Of a DNA stretch of 64,000 nt, positions 30,056 through 39,855 are shown one piece after another. Both the position numbers and the translations under genes were made by a program. A model generated the notes under the pieces. The model saw only the letters and a program-made list of their open reading frames with translations. It was not told where the DNA came from and did no database searches. Source of the stretch: Achromobacter sp. MFA1 R4 (lineage in GTDB: Bacteria; Pseudomonadota; Gammaproteobacteria; Burkholderiales; Burkholderiaceae_B). The DNA lies in assembly GCF_900156745.1 (NCBI RefSeq), contig NZ_LT707065.1, positions 2,170,001-2,234,000 on the forward strand, in the 5' to 3' direction. Within the stretch, counting starts at the first letter, position 1. Each line of letters starts with the position of its first letter.

Positions 30056-32911
30056 TCAGTCGCCCGGCTTGCGGCGCAGAAGCTTGCCCAGGTACTGGCC
30101 GGTGTGGCTGGCCGTTGCGGCCGCGACCGTCTCCGGCGTGCCTTGCGCCACGACGCGGCCGCCGCCGTCGCCGCCTTCGGGACCCATGTCGACCACCCAG
30201 TCGGCCGTCTTGATGACGTCCAGGTTGTGCTCGATGATGAGCACGGTGTTGCCGGCGTCGACCAGTTGGTTCAGAACCTGCAGCAGCAGTTCGATATCGC
30301 GGAAATGCAGGCCGGTGGTGGGCTCGTCCAGGATGTACAGCGTGCGGCCGGTGCTGCGGCGCGACAGCTCCTGCGACAGCTTCACGCGCTGCGCCTCGCC
30401 GCCCGACAGCGTGGTCGCGCTCTGGCCCAGGCGGATGTACGACAGGCCCACGTCGATGAGCGTGTGCAGCTTGCGCGAGATGGCCGGCACCGATTCGAAA
30501 TATTCGAGCGCCTGCTCCACGGTCAGGTCCAGCACCTCGCTGATGTTGCGGCCGCGGTAGCGGATCTCGAGCGTTTCGCGGTTGTAGCGCTTGCCATGGC
30601 AGACGTCGCAGGGCACGTACATGTCGGGCAGGAAGTGCATCTCGACCTTGACCACGCCATCGCCCTGGCAGGCTTCGCAGCGGCCGCCCTTGACGTTGAA
30701 GCTGAACCGGCCGGGATCGTAGCCGCGCGTGCGCGCTTCCGGCACGCCGGCGAAAAGCTCGCGGATCGGCGTGAACAGGCCCGTATAAGTGGCGGGGTTG
30801 CTGCGCGGCGTGCGGCCGATGGGGCTTTGGTCGACGCTGATGATCTTGTCGAAATTCTCCAGGCCCTGCATCGACACATAAGGCGCGGGCTCGCTTTGCG
30901 CGTGATGGAGCTGGCGCGACACGGCCACCGCCAGCGTATCGTTGATGAGCGTGGATTTGCCCGAACCGGACACGCCCGTCACGCAGACCAGGCGCCCCGC
31001 GGGCACGCGCAGCTCCACGTCCTTCAGGTTGTTGCCGCTGGCGCCGGTGAGCGTCAGCCAGGGCAGTTCGTCATCGACCGGCCGGCGCTTCGGGATGGCG
31101 ATGGCGCGGGCGCCGCTCAGGTACTGGCCCGTCAGCGAATTGGGGTCGCGCTGCACGGTGTCGGGGGCGCCCTGGGCGACGACCTCGCCGCCGTGTTCGC
31201 CCGCGCCGGGGCCCATGTCCACGACCCAGTCGGCCATGCGGATCATGTCTTCGTCGTGCTCGACGACGATGACGCTGTTGCCGAGGTCGCGCAGGTGCTG
31301 CAGGGTGCCGATGAGGCGGTCGTTGTCGCGCTGGTGCAGGCCGATGGAGGGCTCGTCCAGCACGTACATCACGCCGGTCAGGCCCGAGCCGATCTGGCTG
31401 GCCAGCCGGATGCGCTGCGCCTCGCCGCCGGAGATCGTGTCCGCGCTGCGGTCCAGCGACAGGTAGTTCAGGCCGACGTTGTTCAGGAAGCTCAGGCGCG
31501 CCTCGATCTCGCGCACGATGCGTTGCGCGATCTCCTGCTTGGCGCCGGTCAGGCTCAGGTTGCGGAACCAGTCCAGGCAGCTCGACAGCGGCATGGCCTC
31601 GACTTCGTAGATGGCCTGGCCGTGGCGCTCGCCGCCGCGCGGGTCATGGCCGATCAGCACGTTGCGCGCTTCGGGACGCAGGCGCGAGCCGGCGCAGTCC
31701 GGGCAGGTCTTGATGTTGCGGTACTTGCCCAGTTCTTCGCGCACCGTCGCCGAGTCCGTTTCGCGCCAGCGGCGCTCCAGGTTCGGGATCACGCCTTCGA
31801 AGGTGTGGCGCTTGACCGTGCTGCGGCCTTTCTCGTTCAGGTAGAGGAACGAAATCTCTTCATCGCCCGAACCGTACAGCACCTTGTCGCGCAGCGCTTC
31901 GGGCAGGTCCTCGAAGGGCGCCTCGATGTCGAATTCGTAGTGGGCCGCAAGACTGGTCAGCAGCGAGTGCGTGAACGCGTTGCGGCGGTCCCAGCCGCGG
32001 ATCGCGCCGGCCGCCAGGCTCAGTTCCGGAAAGGCGACGACCCGCTTGGGATCGAAGAAGCCGACCTGGCCGATGCCGTCGCAACTGGGGCAGGCGCCCA
32101 TGGGATTGTTGAAGCTGAAGAGGCGCGGCTCCAGCTCGGGCAGGCTGTGGCTGCACACCGGGCAGGCATAGCGGCTGGAGAAGACCTGCTCGCGTTCGCT
32201 GTCCATGTCCAGCGCCAGCGCGCGGCCTTCGGCAAGCTGTAGCGCGGTCTCGAAGCTTTCGGCCAGGCGCTGCTTGCCTTCGGGCCGGATGCGCAGACGG
32301 TCGATCACGACGTCGATGTCGTGCTTTTCGGTCTTCTTGAGCGGCGCCATGCCGTCGATTTCCATCATCTGGCCGTCGACGCGCAGGCGCACGTAGCCTT
32401 GCGCCTGCAGGCTGGCGCATTCGTCCTCGAAGCTGCCTTTCTTGCCGCGCGCGATGGGAGCCAGCACCGCCAGCCGCGTCTCGGGCGTCCAGCCCAGCAC
32501 CGCGTCCACCATCTGGCTGACGCTCTGGGCCTGCAGCGGCAGGCCGTGGTCGGGGCAATAGGGCGTGCCGACGCGCGCGTAAAGCAGGCGCAGGTAGTCG
32601 TGGATTTCGGTGATGGTGCCGACGGTGGAGCGGGGATTGTGCCCCGCGGCCTTCTGCTCGATCGAAATGGCCGGCGACAGGCCTTCGATGAGATCCACGT
32701 CCGGTTTGTCCATCAGTTGCAGGAACTGGCGGGCGTAGGCGGAAAGGCTTTCCACGTAGCGCCGCTGGCCCTCCGCATACAGCGTGTCGAACGCCAGCGA
32801 GGATTTGCCCGACCCGGACAGGCCCGTGACGACCACCAGCTTGTGGCGCGGCAGGTCCAGGGAGACGTTCTTGAGATTGTGGGTGCGGGCACCCCGGATG
32901 CGTATGGTCAC
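30056..32911 (-). CDS. uvrA: UvrABC system protein A
   Basis: 951 residues. It is the damage-recognition ATPase of nucleotide excision repair. It has two ABC modules with P-loops GLSGSGKSS and GVSGSGKST, signature motifs [16 protein letters not shown] and [10 protein letters not shown], and zinc-binding cysteines ([20 protein letters not shown] and [10 protein letters not shown]). The frame can be read to a TTG at 33001, but a TATAGT promoter element at 33008-33013 would then leave no leader; GTG at 32911 gives the normal length. That start choice is inference. Confidence 0.96.
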   Translation of the reverse strand: MTIRIRGARTHNLKNVSLDLPRHKLVVVTGLSGSGKSSLAFDTLYAEGQRRYVESLSAYARQFLQLMDKPDVDLIEGLSPAISIEQKAAGHNPRSTVGTITEIHDYLRLLYARVGTPYCPDHGLPLQAQSVSQMVDAVLGWTPETRLAVLAPIARGKKGSFEDECASLQAQGYVRLRVDGQMMEIDGMAPLKKTEKHDIDVVIDRLRIRPEGKQRLAESFETALQLAEGRALALDMDSEREQVFSSRYACPVCSHSLPELEPRLFSFNNPMGACPSCDGIGQVGFFDPKRVVAFPELSLAAGAIRGWDRRNAFTHSLLTSLAAHYEFDIEAPFEDLPEALRDKVLYGSGDEEISFLYLNEKGRSTVKRHTFEGVIPNLERRWRETDSATVREELGKYRNIKTCPDCAGSRLRPEARNVLIGHDPRGGERHGQAIYEVEAMPLSSCLDWFRNLSLTGAKQEIAQRIVREIEARLSFLNNVGLNYLSLDRSADTISGGEAQRIRLASQIGSGLTGVMYVLDEPSIGLHQRDNDRLIGTLQHLRDLGNSVIVVEHDEDMIRMADWVVDMGPGAGEHGGEVVAQGAPDTVQRDPNSLTGQYLSGARAIAIPKRRPVDDELPWLTLTGASGNNLKDVELRVPAGRLVCVTGVSGSGKSTLINDTLAVAVSRQLHHAQSEPAPYVSMQGLENFDKIISVDQSPIGRTPRSNPATYTGLFTPIRELFAGVPEARTRGYDPGRFSFNVKGGRCEACQGDGVVKVEMHFLPDMYVPCDVCHGKRYNRETLEIRYRGRNISEVLDLTVEQALEYFESVPAISRKLHTLIDVGLSYIRLGQSATTLSGGEAQRVKLSQELSRRSTGRTLYILDEPTTGLHFRDIELLLQVLNQLVDAGNTVLIIEHNLDVIKTADWVVDMGPEGGDGGGRVVAQGTPETVAAATASHTGQYLGKLLRRKPGD

Positions 32912-33007
32912 GTCGGTATTGGTTAACGTCCAGTTGCGTCGTCGATGGCGCCTTTGAGCCCGTGCGCCTTTTGGGCGGATTTCAGCGGATTCAAAGGCCA
33001 ACTTGGT

Positions 33008-33038
33008 ACTATAGCGCGCCGAATCCTCTGGCGTTCAA
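33008..33038 (-). promoter_or_regulatory. Candidate uvrA promoter
   Basis: On the minus strand: TTGAAC, a 19-base spacer and TATAGT. The spacing is long, so it is a moderate match. No LexA-type CTGT-N8-ACAG box is visible near it. Confidence 0.35.
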
Positions 33039-33152
33039 GGTCGTCCGCATGGTTGGACTGGGCCGAGGCCGGCGCCGCACCGCAAGAATCAGACCGTGAG
33101 CGTATGACATGAGACGCATGCGCGCCGCCCTAGTCATTGTTGAAATTTCCGC

Positions 33153-34337
33153 ATGCCGGCAGATAAAAAACTGAAATTGACCCCTTCCGAGCGCCGCGCC
33201 AGCGTGGCCCTGGCCGGCCTGTTCGCCGCGCGGATGCTGGGACTGTTCCTGTTGCTGCCCGTGTTTGCCGTTGCCGCAAGCGGCATGCCGGGCGGCGACG
33301 ATCCGGCCCGGGTCGGCCTGGCGCTGGGCATGTACGGCCTGACCCAGGCCTTCATGCAGATTCCCTTCGGCCTCGCGTCCGACCGCTGGGGGCGCCGGCC
33401 CGTCGTGCTGTTCGGCCTGCTGCTCTTCGTGGCGGGCAGCATCGTCTGCGCGCAGGCCACGGACGTCTTCTGGATCACAATAGGCCGCGCCATCCAGGGC
33501 GCCGGCGCGATATCGGCCGCCGTCACCGCCTGGCTGGCCGACGCCACCCGCGACGAGGTGCGCACGCGCGCGATGGCCATGGTGGGCGCGTCGATCGGCC
33601 TGTCTTTCGCCGTATCGCTGGTGCTCTCGCCCGTGCTGGTGGGGTGGTGGGGGCTGTCGGGCCTGTTCTGGACCATCGCCTGCCTGGGCGTCATCTGCCT
33701 GGCCGTGGCGCGCTGGGTGGTGCCGGTGGTGCCCCGCACGCAGGCGCGCACCATGCAGGCCGCCAAGCCCCGGGAAGTCCTGACCCATCGCGACCTGCTG
33801 CGCCTGAATTTCGGTGTCTTCGTGCTGCACCTGATCCAGGTGTCGCTGTTCGTCGTGGTGCCCGCGCTGCTGGCGAAAGTGGGCGGGCTGGACGCGCGCG
33901 ACCTGTGGAAGGTCTACCTGCCGGTCATCCTGGTGTCCTTCGTGCTGATGGTGCCCGTGGTGTTTGTCGCGGAAAAGCGCCGGGCGCATCGCGGCGCCTT
34001 GCGCGCGTCGGTAGCCGGCCTGGTGCTGGTATGCGCGCTGCTGCCGGCGGCCAGCCACGGTTTTTACTCACTGGCCGTGGCGCTGACGGGCTTTTTCGTG
34101 GCCTTCAACGTGCTGGAGGCCCTGCAGCCCTCGTTGGTCTCGCGCGTGGCGCCGCAGGCCTACAAGGGGCTGGCGCTGGGCTTCTACAACACCGCGCAGG
34201 CCGCGGGCCTGTTCACGGGCGGCGCCCTGGGCGGTTGGCTGGCGGCGAACTCGGGTTCCAGCGCGGTGTTCGTCGCCGCGGCGGTCCTGTCGGCGATCTG
34301 GCTGGCGGTCACCTGGGCGCTGCGGCCCCTGGCCTGA
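33153..34337 (+). CDS. Major facilitator superfamily transporter
   Basis: 394 residues and twelve predicted helices. The MFS signature is in loop 2-3 (GLASDRWGRRPVVLFG, about residues 70-85). It resembles drug/proton antiporters of the YajR/Bcr kind but lacks the long C-terminal extension of YajR. The substrate is unknown. It is divergent from uvrA. Confidence 0.87.
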   Translation: MPADKKLKLTPSERRASVALAGLFAARMLGLFLLLPVFAVAASGMPGGDDPARVGLALGMYGLTQAFMQIPFGLASDRWGRRPVVLFGLLLFVAGSIVCAQATDVFWITIGRAIQGAGAISAAVTAWLADATRDEVRTRAMAMVGASIGLSFAVSLVLSPVLVGWWGLSGLFWTIACLGVICLAVARWVVPVVPRTQARTMQAAKPREVLTHRDLLRLNFGVFVLHLIQVSLFVVVPALLAKVGGLDARDLWKVYLPVILVSFVLMVPVVFVAEKRRAHRGALRASVAGLVLVCALLPAASHGFYSLAVALTGFFVAFNVLEALQPSLVSRVAPQAYKGLALGFYNTAQAAGLFTGGALGGWLAANSGSSAVFVAAAVLSAIWLAVTWALRPLA

Positions 34338-34446
34338 TGGCTGGGGCTTTCCCGCGGTACGGGGAAAGTCGCCGATCTGGCCGCGAACGGCGTCCAACAG
34401 CGGCGAATTCGTTTGCCAGGGGTGAGCGTTTTGTCACGGATCCCGT

Positions 34447-34475
34447 TTGGCGCGGGGCGCGCTTTCGTCGATAAT
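34447..34475 (+). promoter_or_regulatory. Candidate ssb promoter
   Basis: TTGGCG at 34447-34452, a 17-base spacer and GATAAT at 34470-34475. Confidence 0.4.
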
Positions 34476-34503
34476 ACGGATCAACACGGGCTTCACCTGG
34501 CAT

Positions 34504-34530
34504 CGCCGGTCATCGCTATGATGACCGGCG
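34504..34530 (+). promoter_or_regulatory. Perfect stem-loop in the ssb leader
   Basis: 11-base arms CGCCGGTCATC and GATGACCGGCG around a 5-base loop. There is no T-run, so it is not a normal terminator. A weaker GTTGCCG/CGGCAAC stem follows at about 34568-34591. Both fall in the predicted transcript leader of ssb. Confidence 0.45.
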
Positions 34531-34629
34531 AGTTTCATGAAGCCGTCTTCAACATCGCTTTTTATGTTGTTGCCGGCGCGCTCGCGGCAACGCACAGGCG
34601 CAGGCTGTCAACAACAGAGGGACATCGGC

Positions 34630-35145
34630 ATGGCATCGGTTAACAAAGTCATACTCGTGGGCAATCTGGGTCGCGACCCGGAAGTCCGCTACAGCCCCGA
34701 CGGGGCGGCAATCTGCAATATGTCGATCGCCACGACCTCCTCCTGGAAGGACAAGGCCAGCGGCGAGAAGCGCGAAGAGACCGAATGGCACCGCGTCGTC
34801 ATGTACAACCGCCTGGCGGAAATCGCCGGCGAATACCTGAAGAAGGGCCGCTCGGTGTACATCGAAGGCCGTCTCAAGACGCGCAAGTGGCAAGACAAGG
34901 ACACCGGCGCTGACCGCTACAGCACCGAAATCGTCGCCGACCAGATGCAGATGCTGGGCGGCCGCGAAGACGGCGGCGGCGGTGGCGGCGGCAGCTACGG
35001 CGGTGGCGGCTACGACGACGCACCGCGCCAGCAGCGCGCCGCCCCGGCGCAGCGTCCTGCGCCCCAGCAGCGTCCGGCACCCGCGGCGGCCCCGGCCAGC
35101 AGCGGCGCCAATCTGGCGGATATGGACGACGATATTCCGTTCTGA
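34630..35145 (+). CDS. ssb: Single-stranded DNA-binding protein
   Basis: 171 residues. The N-terminal OB fold begins [26 protein letters not shown] flexible Gly-, Gln- and Pro-rich linker follows, and the C-terminal acidic tip MDDDIPF binds partner proteins. The frame is open to 34537, but the start at 34630 is the family N terminus with AGAGGGAC upstream. uvrA and ssb are divergent neighbours in many proteobacteria; here an MFS gene sits between them. Confidence 0.96.
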   Translation: MASVNKVILVGNLGRDPEVRYSPDGAAICNMSIATTSSWKDKASGEKREETEWHRVVMYNRLAEIAGEYLKKGRSVYIEGRLKTRKWQDKDTGADRYSTEIVADQMQMLGGREDGGGGGGGSYGGGGYDDAPRQQRAAPAQRPAPQQRPAPAAAPASSGANLADMDDDIPF

Positions 35146-35196
35146 CCGTCTAATCGTCTCACCGTCCTGCCTTCGCGCCGCGAAGCAGGGCATGCG

Positions 35197-35236
35197 ACCC
35201 CCGGCTTTCCTTCTGGAAATACCGGGGGTTTTCATT
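35197..35236 (+). terminator. Intrinsic terminator after ssb
   Basis: Arms ACCCCCGG (35197-35204) and CCGGGGGT (35222-35229), followed by TTTCATTTT. Confidence 0.8.
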
Positions 35237-35283
35237 TTGGCGGTTCGGATCGTGCCGGGGGCGGTTCGGCGCTCCCGGGTTTG

Positions 35284-36213
35284 TTACGGCCCCGGCCTGC
35301 CCGCCACAGCCCCCGTTGCGTCTGGCTGGAACGCCTCGACCAGAAAATCGATGAACGCGCGCGTCCTCGCCGTCTGGTTGCGGCGTTGCGGGTAGTAGAC
35401 GAACAGGTCGGCCGAGGGCAGCGTGAAGTCCGGCAGCACCACCCGCAGCCTGCCGCTTTCCAGGTACTTGGCCAGATCCCACTCCGACCGGATGAGGATG
35501 CCGTGTCCGTCCAGCGCCCAGCCCAGCACGATGTCGCCGTCGTTGCTGGACAGGCCGCCTTCCACTTTCACCCCCTCGACGCGGCCCTTGTGTGTGAAGC
35601 GCCAGACGCCGTGCGCCTCGTCGTTCTGCCGGTGGAGGATGCAGTGGTGATGCGCCAGGTCGGCCAAGGCGGCGGGCGTGCCGTGGGTCTGCAGGTAGCG
35701 CGGCGAGGCGCACAGGAAGCGGCGGTTGGTCATGATGCGCCGGGCGGCGAGGCGTTTGTCGGGCAGCGTTCCGAAGCGGATGGCCAGGTCGAAGCCGCCT
35801 TCCACCAGGTCGACGGGCCTGTCCGTCACGTCCAGCTCGACCTGGACCTGCGGAAAGCGTTTCGCGAACTCGGACACCAGCGGCGCGATGGTCGTGCGGC
35901 CGAAGCCCAGCGTGGCATTGACGCGGATGAGGCCGCGCGGTTGGGCGCTGCTGCGGGAGACCACGTCTTCCATCTCGCGCAGGTCGGCCAGGATCCGCGT
36001 GGCGTAGGCGAGATAGGTCTCGCCTTCGTTGGTCAGGCTGATGCTGCGCGTGGTCCGGTTGACCAGCCGCACGCCGAGGCGCTTTTCCATCAGCGCCAGG
36101 CGCTTGGTGGCCGCGGGCGGCGTCAGGTCCAACTGCCGCGCCGCGGCCGACAGACTGCCCTGCCGGGCGATCAGCACGAAGAACTGCAGCTCGGAGGCCA
36201 GGTCGGCTTTCAC
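35284..36213 (-). CDS. LysR-family transcriptional regulator
   Basis: 309 residues. The N-terminal winged helix-turn-helix is FVLIARQGSLSAAARQLDLTPPAATKRLALMEKRLGVRLVNRTTRS, and a periplasmic-binding-protein-like effector domain occupies about residues 90-300. The start is GTG at 36213. It is divergent from the tartrate dehydratase gene, the usual arrangement for a LysR activator and its target, so it probably senses tartrate or a related acid. That assignment is inference. Confidence 0.88.
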   Translation of the reverse strand: MKADLASELQFFVLIARQGSLSAAARQLDLTPPAATKRLALMEKRLGVRLVNRTTRSISLTNEGETYLAYATRILADLREMEDVVSRSSAQPRGLIRVNATLGFGRTTIAPLVSEFAKRFPQVQVELDVTDRPVDLVEGGFDLAIRFGTLPDKRLAARRIMTNRRFLCASPRYLQTHGTPAALADLAHHHCILHRQNDEAHGVWRFTHKGRVEGVKVEGGLSSNDGDIVLGWALDGHGILIRSEWDLAKYLESGRLRVVLPDFTLPSADLFVYYPQRRNQTARTRAFIDFLVEAFQPDATGAVAGRPGP

Positions 36214-36329
36214 TGAAAGTTAATAATCAAATGAATGTGAGTGAATTCTAGGTCAGACTGGCGCCTCTAACCTATCGATTCCCCCGGCCGCCCCTGACGG
36301 AGGCCAGCCCTGAGAATCGGAGACAAACC

Positions 36330-37496
36330 ATGAGAATCGTCGACATCCGCGAGCAGACCCTGCCCATCAGTTCGCCCATCCGCAACGCCTATATCGACTT
36401 CAGCAAGATGACGCTGAGCCTGGTGGCCGTGATCACCGACGTGATCCGCGACGGCAAGCCGGTGGTCGGCTACGGCTTCAACTCGAACGGCCGCTACGGG
36501 CAGGGCAAGCTGATGCGCGAGCGGTTCATTCCGCGCGTGCTGGAGGCAGACCCGGATTCGCTGGTCGACGCCACCGGACGCAACCTGGATCCGCACAAGG
36601 TCTGGGACGCCATGTTCAAGAACGAGAAGCCCGGCGGCCACGGCGAGCGTTCGGTCGCGATCGGCACCATCGACATGGCGGTGTGGGACGCGGTCGCGAA
36701 GATCGAGGGCAAGCCGCTGTTCCAGTTGCTGGCCGAACGCTATGGCAATGGCCAGCCGGACCGCCGGGTGTTTGTGTACGCCGCGGGCGGGTATTACCAC
36801 CCCGGCCAGGACCACGCCAGGCTCAAGGACGAGATGCGTAGCTACCTTGATCGCGGCTATACGGTGGTGAAAAAGAAGATCGGCGGCGCATCCCTGGAGG
36901 AGGACCTGCGCCGCATCGATTCGGTGCTGAGCGTGTTGCAGGATGGCCAGAAACTGGCCGTCGACGCGAATGGCCGCTTCGACCTGGACACGGCCATCGC
37001 CTACGCCAAGGCGCTGTCGCAGTACGACCTCTTCTGGTATGAAGAGGCGGGCGATCCGCTGGATTTCGAGCTGCAGGCGACGCTGCGCAATTACTACGAC
37101 AAGCCGATGGCGACGGGCGAGAACCTGTTCTCGATGCAGGACGCGCGCAACCTGATCCGTTATGGCGGCATGCGGCCCGACCGCGATTACCTCCAGTTCG
37201 ACTGCGCGCTCAGCTATGGCCTGGTGGAGTACCTGCGCACGCTGGCGATGCTGCGCCAGCATGGCTGGTCGGCCAGCCGGTGCGTGCCGCATGGCGGGCA
37301 CCAGATGTCGCTGAACATCGCGGCGGGCCTGGGCCTGGGCGGCAACGAGAGCTATCCCGGCCTGTTCCAGCCGTTCGGCGGCTTCCCGGATGGCGTCAAG
37401 GTGGAAGGCGGCTACGTGACGATGCCCGATCTGCCGGGCATCGGCTTTGAGGGCAAGGCGGACCTGTATGCCGTCATGCGGGAACTCTCGTCGTGA
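36330..37496 (+). CDS. tarD: D(-)-tartrate dehydratase, enolase superfamily
   Basis: 388 residues. It closely resembles, from memory, the characterised D-tartrate dehydratase of Bradyrhizobium japonicum along its whole length (RNAYIDFSKM, GYGFNSNGRYGQG, NEKPGGHGERSVAIGTIDMAVWDAVAKI). That enzyme dehydrates D-tartrate to oxaloacetate. The KxK-type catalytic lysines are in VVKKKIGG (181-183), a metal ligand is Asp212 in VDANGRFD, and the catalytic His is in PHGGHQMSLN. GGAGACAAACC precedes the ATG. No tartrate transporter is visible beside it. Confidence 0.88.
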   Translation: MRIVDIREQTLPISSPIRNAYIDFSKMTLSLVAVITDVIRDGKPVVGYGFNSNGRYGQGKLMRERFIPRVLEADPDSLVDATGRNLDPHKVWDAMFKNEKPGGHGERSVAIGTIDMAVWDAVAKIEGKPLFQLLAERYGNGQPDRRVFVYAAGGYYHPGQDHARLKDEMRSYLDRGYTVVKKKIGGASLEEDLRRIDSVLSVLQDGQKLAVDANGRFDLDTAIAYAKALSQYDLFWYEEAGDPLDFELQATLRNYYDKPMATGENLFSMQDARNLIRYGGMRPDRDYLQFDCALSYGLVEYLRTLAMLRQHGWSASRCVPHGGHQMSLNIAAGLGLGGNESYPGLFQPFGGFPDGVKVEGGYVTMPDLPGIGFEGKADLYAVMRELSS

Positions 37497-37511
37497 GCCC
37501 AGGCCCGGGGT

Positions 37512-39713
37512 TCACCAGCGATACCGCAGGGTCGCCATGACCGTGCGTTCCGCGCCCCAGTAGCAGCTCACGGCGGTGCCCAGGCAGTTGGCGACGTAGC
37601 GTTTGTCGAACAGATTGGAGACGTTCAAGGCCACCTGCGCGCCAGCGAGCGCAGGGCTGGCGCGGCCCAGGTCGTAGCGGATGGCGGCGTCGACCAGGGT
37701 GACGGCCGGAATGGCGTAGTTGTTGTTCAGATCGCCGTAAAAGCCGCCCCGGTACGTCACGCCCGCGCCCAGGCCGACCCCCTGCAACGGACCGTCGCGC
37801 AGGGTGTAGTCGGCCCATAGCGCCGCCTGGTGGCGCGGCACGAAGTTCAGTTGATTGCCGCGTTGCGCGGCAACGTTGCTCTGGGTGATCTCGCTGTCGC
37901 TGAGCGCATAGGACAGGGTCAGGTCCAGGCCGTTGTCGAAACTGGCCTTGCCTTCCAGCTCGATGCCCTGCACCTGAACCTGGCCGGTCTGCACGACAAA
38001 GCTGGTGTTGACCGGGTCCGGCGTGCTGACGTTGTTCTGGTTGATCTGAAACGCCGACAGCGTCACGAAGCTGGCGTAGCCGTTGGGCTGGAATTTCACG
38101 CCGGCCTCATATTGTTCGCCGGTCGTGGGCTTGAGGGGCGAGCCATCGCGCATGACGCCCGTCACGGGCTGGAACGACGTGGAGTAGCTCAGGTAGGGCG
38201 CCAGGCCGTTGTCAAAGCGATACGTGACGCCGAGACGGCCGGTGAAACGGTTGGCATCGGCATCCCGGGAGGACCAGTTCCATTGGCCGGCGCTGCCGCG
38301 CGCGCCGGTGTCGGTCGTGCCGTCGGTCCAGTCGTAGCGGCCGGCGAGCGTAAGCAGCAGCCGGTCCAGTTCGATCTGGTCTTGCGCGTAGACGCCGATC
38401 TGACTGCGCGTCATGTTGATCTTGGTGGCCGTGGGCGGGCGCGTTACCGACGCTCCGTAGACGGGGTCGAAGACGTCGAACAGCGGATAGGCGGGGGGCA
38501 TCATCAGGCCCAGGCTGCTTTCGTTGTAGCGCGATTTTTCCCGCAGATAATCCAGGCCCATCGTGAGGTCGTGGCGCGTCGGGCCGGCCGTGAATTTGGC
38601 ATTGACCTGGTTGTCGATCTGGAACGCATGCGACGTTTCGGGGAAGGCCCAGGCGTAGCGGATGGCCTGCGTCTCCGACACCATGGCGCCGATCTGCACG
38701 CGGCGCGTGTTGGTGTCGACGTTGGTATAGCGCGCGCTTTGCCGCAGGCTCCACGTGTCGTTCACGCGGTGGTCCAGCGTGTAGCCGATCATGGTTTGTT
38801 CATTGGTGAAGATGTCGTAGCCCGGTTCGCCCACGAAGCGGTCGCGGGGAATGTAGCCGGCGCTGCTTTTCTCCAGTGTCCCGATGACCGGCAGCACGGG
38901 CGCGCCGCCGCCGCCGTGGCTGGTGATCTTCTGGTATTGCGCGCTGACGTTCAGGCTGGTGTCGGACGATGGGCGCCAGGTGAAGCTGGGTGCGATGAAC
39001 TGGCGGTCGTCGTCGACATGCTGGTACTGCGTGTCGCTGTCGCGCAATGTGCCGGTCAGGCGGTACAGGAACTGGCCCGCCTCGTCGGCCGGGCCCGAGA
39101 AATCGAACGACCCCTGATACCGGTTGAAGCTGCCGGCCTGCAGGACCACTTCATTGAACGGTTCGGCGGTGGGGCGTTTGCTGGTCATGTTCACCAGGCC
39201 GCCCGGAGCGCTTTGGCCATACAGGCCGGACGAAGGCCCCTTCAGGATCTCAATCCGTTCCAGTCCATAGGTGTCGATGCGCGGCTGGGCATAGCCGCGC
39301 GCGCCGAAGGGCAGCAGCAGTCCGTCCAGGTAGCGCGACGGGGTGAACCCGCGGATCGTCAGCCAGTCGTAGCGCACGTCGTTGTCACCGTACTGGGCGA
39401 AAACCCCTGGCGTGTAGCGGACGGCCTGCGCGAGGGAGGTGACGCCGCGCTGGTCCATTTCCGTCCGGGTGATGACATTGATGGTCTGGGGGGTATCGAT
39501 CAATGCGGCATCCGACTTGGTGCCGGATCGGCTGCGCGTGGCGACGTAATCGCCGCCGGACGTTGCCGAGGCGTCGGTCGTGCCCTGCACCAGGACCGGG
39601 GCCAGCGTGGAGACGCCCGCCGAGGCAGAGGGAGCCGTTTGCGCGGCAACCGGCGCGGACGCGACCAGGGCTGCGAGCAATGCCAACGGGGGCGGCTTGA
39701 CGGTAAAGGACAC
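37512..39713 (-). CDS. TonB-dependent siderophore receptor
   Basis: 733 residues. It has a signal peptide (PLALLAALVASAPVAAQ, cleavage near residue 25), a plug domain (DTPQTINVITRTEMDQRGVTSLAQAVRYTPGVF ... LERIEILKGPSSGLYGQSAPGGLVN), and a 22-strand barrel ending in ATLRYRW with a terminal aromatic residue. It is of the FhuA/FpvA class, importing a ferric siderophore. No separate N-terminal signalling domain is present, so regulation should go through the divergent AraC-type gene or Fur. It is downstream of tarD in convergent orientation, 15 bases apart, without a clear terminator. Confidence 0.92.
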   Translation of the reverse strand: MSFTVKPPPLALLAALVASAPVAAQTAPSASAGVSTLAPVLVQGTTDASATSGGDYVATRSRSGTKSDAALIDTPQTINVITRTEMDQRGVTSLAQAVRYTPGVFAQYGDNDVRYDWLTIRGFTPSRYLDGLLLPFGARGYAQPRIDTYGLERIEILKGPSSGLYGQSAPGGLVNMTSKRPTAEPFNEVVLQAGSFNRYQGSFDFSGPADEAGQFLYRLTGTLRDSDTQYQHVDDDRQFIAPSFTWRPSSDTSLNVSAQYQKITSHGGGGAPVLPVIGTLEKSSAGYIPRDRFVGEPGYDIFTNEQTMIGYTLDHRVNDTWSLRQSARYTNVDTNTRRVQIGAMVSETQAIRYAWAFPETSHAFQIDNQVNAKFTAGPTRHDLTMGLDYLREKSRYNESSLGLMMPPAYPLFDVFDPVYGASVTRPPTATKINMTRSQIGVYAQDQIELDRLLLTLAGRYDWTDGTTDTGARGSAGQWNWSSRDADANRFTGRLGVTYRFDNGLAPYLSYSTSFQPVTGVMRDGSPLKPTTGEQYEAGVKFQPNGYASFVTLSAFQINQNNVSTPDPVNTSFVVQTGQVQVQGIELEGKASFDNGLDLTLSYALSDSEITQSNVAAQRGNQLNFVPRHQAALWADYTLRDGPLQGVGLGAGVTYRGGFYGDLNNNYAIPAVTLVDAAIRYDLGRASPALAGAQVALNVSNLFDKRYVANCLGTAVSCYWGAERTVMATLRYRW

Positions 39714-39738
39714 GTTGATACCTCTTGATCAATTTATA

Positions 39739-39757
39739 ATTAACAAGAATCATTCCT
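39739..39757. promoter_or_regulatory. Weak Fur-box-like sequence
   Basis: A 19-base AT-rich stretch between the receptor and its divergent regulator matches about 11 of 19 positions of the Fur consensus, best over AATCATT. Its location fits iron control; the match alone does not prove it. Confidence 0.25.
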
Positions 39758-39855
39758 GCGCGACGGCATGATTCCAGAAGAGCCGCCGCGTGTCTGACGA
39801 TTTCCCGGCGCCGATTGACGGTTTTGCTGCACTTGGCGCGAAGCGCCTGTAATCC

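Noticed and set aside
30104..32242. Very long open frame on the + strand opposite uvrA
   Set aside because: The uvrA frame explains the codon pattern; the opposite frame is a GC-rich shadow with histidine- and arginine-rich composition and no family resemblance.
34338..34629. LexA (SOS) box before ssb, and likewise near uvrA
   Set aside because: Only CTGT-N5-ACAG is found near 34607; the SOS consensus needs CTGT-N8-ACAG, and none is seen upstream of uvrA.
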